Source: Burkholderiales bacterium (lineage in GTDB: Bacteria; Pseudomonadota; Gammaproteobacteria; Burkholderiales; Burkholderiaceae_C). From it: a DNA stretch of 7,249 nt. Position 1 is the stretch's first letter. Every line of letters starts with the position of its first letter. Positions 5,180 through 7,249 of this stretch are shown piece by piece. The notes under the pieces were generated by a model that saw nothing but the letters and a program-made list of their open reading frames with translations, was not told where the DNA came from and searched no databases. The stretch lies in assembly GCA_005786815.1 (NCBI GenBank), contig SYDB01000098.1:1-7249 (forward strand), read 5' to 3'. The translations under genes and the position numbers were made by a program.

Positions 5180-5950
5180 TTAAGCGGGATTGTCGATGTC
5201 GATGAACTGGTGCGACAGCCCCAACATATGCGCCACATGGCCTGCCACCGCAGGCGCCCCATAACGCTCGGTAGCGTGGTGCCCGCAGGCCAAAAAAGCG
5301 ACGCCAGTCTCACGCGCCAGATGCGCTTGAGGTTCTGAAATTTCACCTGTGATAAAAACATCCGCGCCAGCGGCAATCGCATCTTCGAAATAACTTTGTG
5401 CACCGCCAGAGCACCATGCAATTTTTTGCAAGGGCTTGGCTTCTTCGCTGACTAACGTGGGTGTTCGTCCCAAGGTTTTGGCTATGGCGTCCGCTAAGGC
5501 TTGCGCGCTTTGGAAAGCTTGTCCATCGTTGCGATGCCCCAAGAGTCCCAAATTTTGATCACCAAATCGGCTGACCACATCTAGGCCCCACAGCTTGGCG
5601 AGTTGTGCGTTGTTACCCAACTCTGGATGTGCATCTAGCGGCAAGTGGTAGGCAATCAAATTGATGTCGTGTTGCAACAAGCGTTGCAGTCTTTGTTTCA
5701 TCCAACCCGTGACCGTGCCGTCTTGGCCGCGCCAAAACAATCCGTGGTGTACAAAAATTGCATCGGCCTTCGCATCGATTGCTGCGTCTATGAGTGCGCG
5801 ACTCGCTGTCACACCTGACACGATATGGCTGATGCGCTCACGGCCTTCGACCTGCAAACCATTGGGGCCATAATCTTTGAAGTTGTCTGGTTGTAGCACG
5901 CCACGAAAAGCGTTTAGCAACTCACTTCGGCTGATGTCTTGTTTGGTCAC
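5180..5950 (-). CDS. Nif3/YbgI-family dinuclear metal-center protein
   Basis: This is a member of the Nif3-like family (often annotated as GTP cyclohydrolase 1 type 2 homologue), a conserved cytosolic metal-binding protein whose physiological role is not settled. The 256-residue product contains DYGPNGLQVEG (26–36), VHHGLFW (His68, His69), AYHLPLDAH (His102, Asp106) and GHHATERYG (His224, Glu228). These match the two-metal ligands of E. coli YbgI. Length is normal for the short form without an inserted PII-like domain. The start is GTG: the codons between it and the protease stop (TAA) are ACG, AAA, AAT, ATT and GCC in the same frame, so no other usual start fits. No clear Shine-Dalgarno sequence is seen, so it may be translated by coupling to the protease gene 15 nt upstream. 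Confidence 0.93.
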   Translation of the reverse strand: MTKQDISRSELLNAFRGVLQPDNFKDYGPNGLQVEGRERISHIVSGVTASRALIDAAIDAKADAIFVHHGLFWRGQDGTVTGWMKQRLQRLLQHDINLIAYHLPLDAHPELGNNAQLAKLWGLDVVSRFGDQNLGLLGHRNDGQAFQSAQALADAIAKTLGRTPTLVSEEAKPLQKIAWCSGGAQSYFEDAIAAGADVFITGEISEPQAHLARETGVAFLACGHHATERYGAPAVAGHVAHMLGLSHQFIDIDNPA

Positions 5951-5965
5951 GGCAATATTTTTCGT

Positions 5966-7114
5966 TTATTTAACGGGCTTGTTGAGCTTAGCAGCCGGCC
6001 TCTGGGCGGGCGTCACTTCTAGGGTCATATCAGCATTGCGCCGTTTGATTCGCATTTTGACGGCAGTGCCAGGCGTTTGTGCGGCGATGAGTGTTAGCAA
6101 CTCGCTCACGTTACGCACATCTTTCTCATCTACCGCGAGTAGAACATCGCCCGGCTTCAAACCCGCTTTGAATGCGGGCCCGTTTTGCAAAACTCCCGTG
6201 ATGATGACACCTTCGGTTTGCTTGATGCCAAACGTCTCGGCCAAATCGGAGTTCAACTCAACGGGCTCGACGCCAATCCAACCGCGTGTGACTTGGCCGT
6301 TGCGCACCAGCCCTTCCAACACCTTTCGCGCCGTGTTCACGGGGATGGCGAACCCGATTCCCATATTGCCACCAGAGCGCGAATAAATCGCGGTGTTGAT
6401 ACCCAACAAACTACCGTTCACATCCACCAATGCGCCGCCAGAGTTTCCGGGGTTGATGGCTGCATCGGTTTGAATAAAGTTCTCGAAGGTGTTGATGCCG
6501 AGTTGGTTTCGGCCCAAGGCTGAGATGATGCCTCCCGTCACCGTTTGGCCCACACCAAATGGGTTACCAATGGCCAAAACTTTGTCGCCTACTTGCACCG
6601 TGTCGGAGTTGCCCATGGCGATGACGGGCAAGCGGTCTAGGGTGATGCGCAAAACCGCCAAATCAGTATCTGGATCTGTACCAATCACTTTGGCCGTCGT
6701 GCGCCGGCTGTCGCTCAATGTGACTTCAATTTCTTGCGCACCTTCGACCACATGGTTATTGGTCAAGATATAGCCTTCGGGGCTCACGATCACACCGCTA
6801 CCCAAGCCCATTTGCGGGCTATCGTCTTCGCGGTCACCGTAGAAGAACCGAAACCATGGGTCATTGGCCAACGGATGTGATGTGCGCGCTTGGGTAGTGG
6901 CAATGCTGACCACTGCAGGCGCCGCGCTTTTTGCGGCAGGGCTCAAACTGCCTAGCATGACGGTGCCAGGCGCATGGGACGGCGCCTCCAGCAAAGTCAC
7001 GCCTTGCAAAGAGGGGCGGCGGTTTAACCACTCGGGCTTTAAGGTGACGATTACAAACCACACCGCAAATAAAACGGTAACCACTTGCGAAAAAAGCAAC
7101 CAATAGCGTTTCAT
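5966..7114 (-). CDS. DegS-like membrane-anchored trypsin-like serine protease (S1C, one PDZ domain)
   Basis: This is an HtrA-family periplasmic protease. The 382-residue product has one N-terminal membrane segment (about 5–25, WLLFSQVVTVLFAVWFVIV) with basic residues in front and no clear cleavage site, so it is probably tethered to the inner membrane with its protease domain in the periplasm. The catalytic triad is His121 (TNNHVV), Asp151 (DTDLAVL) and Ser225 (GNSGGAL). A single PDZ domain follows (about 277–370, from RGWIGV, with GPAFKAGLKPGDVLLAVD). Anchor plus one PDZ is the DegS layout, unlike DegP/DegQ/MucD with a cleaved signal and two PDZ domains. DegS in E. coli starts the sigma-E response by cutting RseA; no sigma-E or anti-sigma gene is in this window, so that role is only possible. 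The ribosome binding site is weak (AGG, 9 nt before ATG). Confidence 0.94.
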   Translation of the reverse strand: MKRYWLLFSQVVTVLFAVWFVIVTLKPEWLNRRPSLQGVTLLEAPSHAPGTVMLGSLSPAAKSAAPAVVSIATTQARTSHPLANDPWFRFFYGDREDDSPQMGLGSGVIVSPEGYILTNNHVVEGAQEIEVTLSDSRRTTAKVIGTDPDTDLAVLRITLDRLPVIAMGNSDTVQVGDKVLAIGNPFGVGQTVTGGIISALGRNQLGINTFENFIQTDAAINPGNSGGALVDVNGSLLGINTAIYSRSGGNMGIGFAIPVNTARKVLEGLVRNGQVTRGWIGVEPVELNSDLAETFGIKQTEGVIITGVLQNGPAFKAGLKPGDVLLAVDEKDVRNVSELLTLIAAQTPGTAVKMRIKRRNADMTLEVTPAQRPAAKLNKPVK

Positions 7115-7165
7115 GTAAATTGGCCTAAAACTAAGCTATTTCAAAAACTGAATACTTGAATGACG

Positions 7166-7249
7166 CTAAGGCGCGCTACCTGGCACTTCTGCTTCAGCCT
7201 CGGGCGCTTGGGTGTGTTTGATAAACAGTTGCGCAGCCCAAATACCCAC
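7166..7249 (-). CDS. tatC: Twin-arginine translocase subunit TatC, C-terminal end (partial)
   Basis: The reverse strand at the window edge reads VGIWAAQLFIKHTQAPEAEA and then seven more residues to a TAG stop (7166–7168). VGIWAAQLFIKH matches what I recall as the end of TatC in Burkholderiales, and tatC next to this protease gene is the usual order there. Only 27 codons are present; the rest lies beyond 7249. TatC is the substrate-receptor subunit of the Tat export system, which would export the Rieske protein encoded downstream. The 51 nt between its stop and the protease start (7115–7165) are AT-rich and hold no convincing terminator or promoter. Confidence 0.75.
   Translation of the reverse strand: MGIWAAQLFIKHTQAPEAEAEVPGSAP

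Noticed and set aside
4200..5183. Long plus-strand open frame (327 codons) antisense to pdxA
   Set aside because: The minus-strand frame encodes PdxA with all its catalytic motifs. The antisense product is rich in His, Arg and Cys, lacks any recognisable domain and has no ribosome binding site, as expected of a shadow frame.
5877..6386. Plus-strand open frame of 169 codons across the protease/Nif3 junction
   Set aside because: It is antisense to two well-supported genes and its Ser/Thr/Pro-rich product resembles no protein I recognise.
7115..7165. Promoter or hairpin between tatC and the protease gene (TTGAAA; TTCAA/TTGAA arms)
   Set aside because: No −10 element lies at a suitable distance from TTGAAA, and the 5-nt arms are too short and AT-rich to support a structure.

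Overview
This window carries a conserved run of housekeeping genes from a betaproteobacterium, most likely of the order Burkholderiales and probably the family Comamonadaceae. The evidence is the gene order tatC – DegS-like protease – Nif3-like – petABC – sspA – sspB, the betaproteobacterial character of the SspA and cytochrome b sequences, and the moderate GC content. Freshwater genera such as Limnohabitans or Rhodoferax would fit, but I cannot fix the genus from sequence alone. All genes lie on the minus strand, so transcription runs from the right end of the window to the left.

From right to left, positions 7249–7166 hold the last 27 codons of tatC (Tat translocase). A membrane-anchored, single-PDZ serine protease of the DegS type (7114–5966), a Nif3/YbgI-family metal protein (5950–5180) and pdxA (5159–4095, vitamin B6 synthesis) follow with gaps of 15–51 nt. 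A candidate sigma-70 promoter overlaps the pdxA stop codon. Next come the three genes of the cytochrome bc1 complex: petA (Rieske iron-sulfur protein, 4027–3428), petB (cytochrome b, 3413–2004) and petC (cytochrome c1, 1980–1219). A strong rho-independent terminator (1137–1172) lies after petC and directly abuts the sspA Shine-Dalgarno sequence. sspA (1122–511) and sspB (505–17) complete the window.

The respiratory genes form a working unit: PetA, PetB and PetC build the ubiquinol:cytochrome c oxidoreductase. The Rieske protein has a Tat-like N-terminus (Lys-Arg in place of Arg-Arg), so the neighbouring tatC probably supplies its export route. SspA and SspB are an RNA-polymerase-associated regulator and a ClpXP adaptor.

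I found no mobile element, CRISPR array, RNA gene or plainly new system. The features most worth a second look are the terminator/leader arrangement between petC and sspA, the extra hydrophobic hairpin and PVWY Qo motif in cytochrome b, a Met/Pro/Val-rich insert in PdxA, and the position of pdxA inside this cluster. No gene-free stretch exceeds about 100 nt.
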